Assembly (NCBI GenBank): GCA_021204285.1
Contig: JAJPZP010000162.1
Location: 1-8,800, forward strand
Source: Lachnospiraceae bacterium
GTDB taxonomy: Bacteria > Bacillota > Clostridia > Lachnospirales > Lachnospiraceae
DNA: 8,800 bases
Reading direction: 5' to 3'
Below are positions 7,240 to 8,800 of this stretch, piece after piece. The notes below the pieces were generated by a model. It did not search any database, was not told where the DNA came from, and saw only the letters and a program-made list of their open reading frames with translations. The stretch's first letter is position 1. Every line of letters starts with the position of its first letter. Both the position numbers and the translations under genes were made by a program.

Positions 7240-8493
7240 TTATTCTACACTCAGGGTCTTGACCGCGATCTTCGTCACTTCCTCGTCGCCTTCGTTGTAC
7301 TCGTAACCCATCAGGACGCCTGTCTTGATCGGCGTACCGGTCTCATCAAAGGAGAAGGTGCCGGTAGCAACCTCATAAGTCACGGAGGTATCCGCCAGCG
7401 CGGCCTGTACGCTTTCGGCGTCACATGCTCCGCAGCTCTCCATGGCCTGCGCAAGGATCAACACGCAATCATAACCGAGCGCATCGAAGTTGTTCGGTGT
7501 ATCGCCGTAGGTCGCCTCATAGTTCTCCACAAAGCTCACGGACACATCGCTGGTGGCCAGCTCCGTCGAATAGTGGTTCACAAACAGGAAATCATTGTAA
7601 ACGGAGAGGTCAGTGCCCTCGGAAATCGTGGTCTCGGTATTGTCCACACCGTCCGCACCGAGCAGCACGCCGTCAAAACCCGCGCTTCTCGCCTGCGGCA
7701 CCAGGTACGGTCCGGTCACATCATAGTAGAACGGCACGAACACCAGCTCCGCTCCCGCGGATACCATCTTGTTGAACTGGTTCGTGTAATCCACCTCGGT
7801 CATCGTCGCCACAGATTCTTCTGCCACAACCTCAATGCCGAGCGTCTCACAGGCTGCCGAGAAGGAATCCCGAAGTCCCGCGGAGTAGGTATCCGCCGAG
7901 CAGTACACGATTCCAACCTTTGTGTAGCCCTCGTCCGCCGCGTACTGCGCCGCCAGCTCGCCCTGGAAAGAATCCTTGAAGCAGGCGCGGAATACGTAAT
8001 CCATCTCCGTCGTCAGCGCATCCGCTGTCCCGGACGGGGTGATCAGCACAACACCCTCGGAATTCGCGACCGAAGTGATACTGGACGTGCAGCCCGAGGT
8101 CGCGGAACCGATCACAAGCTCGATACCGTCAGCAATCAGCGCATTCATGGCGTTCAGGCATTCGGTCGAATCGCCCTGGTCATCCTTCGAAGAAACGGCC
8201 AGCTCATAGGCTCCGTCGCTGAGCATTACTCCACCTGCCGCGTTGATCTCATCGACTGCCATCAGAACGCCGTTGGAGACATGCGTTCCATACACGGCCA
8301 GGCTGCCGGTCATCGGTCCGATCATGCCAAGCGTGATAGTTCCGACAAAATCGCCCTCGGCCTCACTCGCCGCATCGGTTTCTTCCGTAGTCTCTGTCTC
8401 CGTGCTCTCAGAGCCGGAGCCCGAACTTCCACAGGCCGTCATTCCCACCGCCATGGTCAGCATCAGAATCATACTGATAATTCTCTTTTTCAT
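7240..8493 (-). CDS. livJ: Branched-chain amino acid-type ABC transporter substrate-binding lipoprotein (LivJ/LivK-like)
   Basis: 417-residue extracellular lipoprotein that captures the substrate for the LivHMGF importer. The N-terminus is a lipoprotein signal: MKKR, a hydrophobic stretch (5-18), then lipobox MTAC with Cys21 as the acylated residue. A linker of about 25 residues rich in Ser, Thr and Glu follows. The mature part is a Peripla_BP_6-type two-lobe binding protein: TITLGMIGPMTGSLAVYG, AVDEINAAGG, and SGCTSSITSVANSEGVVLI with TPSG in the ligand-binding region. Family members bind Leu/Ile/Val, but others bind aromatic amino acids or amides, so the exact ligand is open. The start at 8493 is set by AGGAGG 9 nt upstream and by the signal peptide; an in-frame ATG at 8598 would bury the signal and begin within a terminator-like hairpin. 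First gene of the operon. Confidence 0.93.
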   Translation of the reverse strand: MKKRIISMILMLTMAVGMTACGSSGSGSESTETETTEETDAASEAEGDFVGTITLGMIGPMTGSLAVYGTHVSNGVLMAVDEINAAGGVMLSDGAYELAVSSKDDQGDSTECLNAMNALIADGIELVIGSATSGCTSSITSVANSEGVVLITPSGTADALTTEMDYVFRACFKDSFQGELAAQYAADEGYTKVGIVYCSADTYSAGLRDSFSAACETLGIEVVAEESVATMTEVDYTNQFNKMVSAGAELVFVPFYYDVTGPYLVPQARSAGFDGVLLGADGVDNTETTISEGTDLSVYNDFLFVNHYSTELATSDVSVSFVENYEATYGDTPNNFDALGYDCVLILAQAMESCGACDAESVQAALADTSVTYEVATGTFSFDETGTPIKTGVLMGYEYNEGDEEVTKIAVKTLSVE

Positions 8494-8502
8494 AACTTTC
8501 TT

Positions 8503-8508
8503 CCTCCT
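8503..8508 (-). promoter_or_regulatory. Ribosome binding site of the binding-protein gene
   Basis: Perfect AGGAGG on the minus strand, 9 nt before the ATG at 8493. It fixes the start directly at the lipoprotein signal peptide rather than at the in-frame ATG at 8598. Confidence 0.85.
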
Positions 8509-8512
8509 TTTT

Positions 8513-8554
8513 TCACTGCAGTTTCCTGTTACCAAACGCCGCGAAGCAATCCAT
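8513..8554 (-). other. Possible 13-codon leader ORF (MDCFAAFGNRKLQ)
   Basis: An ATG at 8554 with AAAGGGA about 6 nt upstream opens a 13-codon frame ending in TGA just before the ribosome binding site of the binding-protein gene. It lies in the leader after the hairpin. It is not enriched in Leu, Ile or Val, so it does not look like a classical amino acid attenuation peptide. It may be chance. Confidence 0.2.
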
Positions 8555-8571
8555 GACAAATCCCTTTCACG

Positions 8572-8605
8572 AAAAAAAGACGCATGGATGGCAATCATCC
8601 GTGCG
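8572..8605 (-). terminator. Intrinsic terminator in the 5' leader of the liv operon (candidate attenuator)
   Basis: Minus strand: CGCACGGATG, loop ATTGC, CATCCATGCG (8581-8605), a 10-bp stem with one C-A mismatch, followed by TC and seven T residues (8572-8580). This is a good intrinsic terminator by shape. It lies about 13 nt after the expected transcription start and about 80 nt before the binding-protein ATG. It could attenuate the liv operon, release a short RNA of about 48 nt, or end transcripts from the gene that stops at 8708. I see no upstream segment that could pair with the 5' arm as an antiterminator. Confidence 0.78.
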
Positions 8606-8625
8606 CCTTTGCGTTTCTGCTATCT

Positions 8626-8654
8626 ATTGTACGACTGAATTCCTGTTCTGTCAA
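8626..8654 (-). promoter_or_regulatory. Sigma-A promoter of the liv operon
   Basis: Minus strand: TTGACA (8649-8654), 17-bp spacer, TACAAT (8626-8631). The -35 is perfect, the -10 has one mismatch, and the spacing is optimal. The DNA upstream of the -35 is strongly AT-rich, as in UP elements. The expected start is near 8619, giving a leader of about 125 nt before the binding-protein ATG. No other promoter is visible between the hairpin and the ATG. Confidence 0.85.
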
Positions 8655-8662
8655 TTTTAAAA

Positions 8663-8696
8663 AAGTTTCAAAAAATATGGTTATTTTCAAAAAAAG
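8663..8696 (-). promoter_or_regulatory. Two AT-rich repeat boxes upstream of the liv promoter, CodY-box-like
   Basis: On the plus strand, AAGTTTCAAAAAATA (8663-8677) and TATTTTCAAAAAAAG (8682-8696) share TTTCAAAAAA with their C residues 19 bp apart, close to two helical turns. Against the CodY consensus AATTTTCWGAAAATT the first has 3 mismatches and the second 4. CodY represses branched-chain amino acid uptake in many Firmicutes, which would suit this operon. In AT-rich DNA such matches occur by chance, and whether this organism has CodY is unknown. Confidence 0.3.
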
Positions 8697-8707
8697 TTGT
8701 GAACATT

Positions 8708-8800
8708 TTATGAAATCACGGTGGAAAACCGATTAATTTTCGTTTCAGCCCCCGGATTCTCCATCAGCTCCTTCAGCCGTTCCAGCACATGCCCCAGCAC
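8708..8800 (-). CDS. C-terminal end of an unrecognised protein, entering from the right edge
   Basis: Thirty codons read on the minus strand from the window edge to TAA at 8708. The fragment begins VLGHVLERLKELMENPGAET and continues to a C-terminus ending FSTVIS. Codon use is GC-rich like the neighbouring genes, in contrast to the AT-rich DNA right after the stop, which supports a real coding end. It begins with an amphipathic helix-like stretch. No family can be named from so short a piece. No terminator lies between its stop and the liv promoter; the hairpin at 8572-8605 may serve. Confidence 0.6.
   Translation of the reverse strand: MLGHVLERLKELMENPGAETKINRFSTVIS

Noticed and set aside
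7573..8556. 327-codon plus-strand frame opposite the binding protein
   Set aside because: Shadow of the lipoprotein gene; Arg/His-rich with no signal or domain.
8494..8598. 35-residue N-terminal extension of the binding protein from an in-frame ATG at 8598
   Set aside because: It would begin inside the terminator hairpin, has no good ribosome site, and would place charged residues before a clear lipoprotein signal that has its own AGGAGG.
8570..8660. T-box riboswitch in the liv leader
   Set aside because: The leader is only about 125 nt and no T-box sequence or long specifier stem is visible.

Overview
This window comes from a bacterium that looks like a mid-to-high-GC member of the Clostridia, probably Lachnospiraceae-like. 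The coding part is GC-rich by eye, the ribosome binding sites are strong AGGAGG types, and the solute-binding lipoprotein has a Ser/Thr/Glu-rich linker typical of Gram-positive gut Firmicutes. The assignment is inference from gene content and style. All genes I can support lie on the minus strand, so the biological reading order is right to left.

Right edge (8800 to about 8500): the last 30 codons of an unrecognised gene end at 8708. An AT-rich stretch follows, with two similar TTTCAAAAAA boxes 19 bp apart. Next comes a consensus-like promoter (TTGACA, 17 bp, TACAAT). Almost at once after the expected transcription start there is a hairpin followed by a T-tract. The layout is what a leader attenuator would give, or else the upstream gene's terminator is shared with the promoter region of the next operon.

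Centre (8493 to 2985): a complete ABC uptake system of the branched-chain amino acid (HAAT/Liv) type in the order binding lipoprotein (livJ-like), livH, livM, livG, livF. A 97-bp gap holding a 12-bp hairpin separates the binding protein from livH. The other genes overlap or are 12 bp apart. A cytidylate kinase-like P-loop gene follows livF after 18 bp and is closed by a good rho-independent terminator (2935-2962). The lipoprotein would capture the amino acid outside the membrane, LivH and LivM form the channel, and LivG and LivF hydrolyse ATP.

Left (2896 to 1): a second transcription unit starts at an extended -10 promoter and contains an acyl-CoA thioesterase (hotdog fold), an AANAT-like GNAT acetyltransferase and a SUV3-type RNA helicase that runs off the left edge. 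The helicase begins with TTG, which makes it easy to miss with ATG-only gene calling.

I see no mobile element, CRISPR array, tRNA, rRNA or defence cassette. The window is mostly ordinary metabolism and transport. The points most worth a second look are the leader terminator of the liv operon, the bacterial SUV3 helicase and its small operon, and the kinase-like gene attached to the transporter operon.
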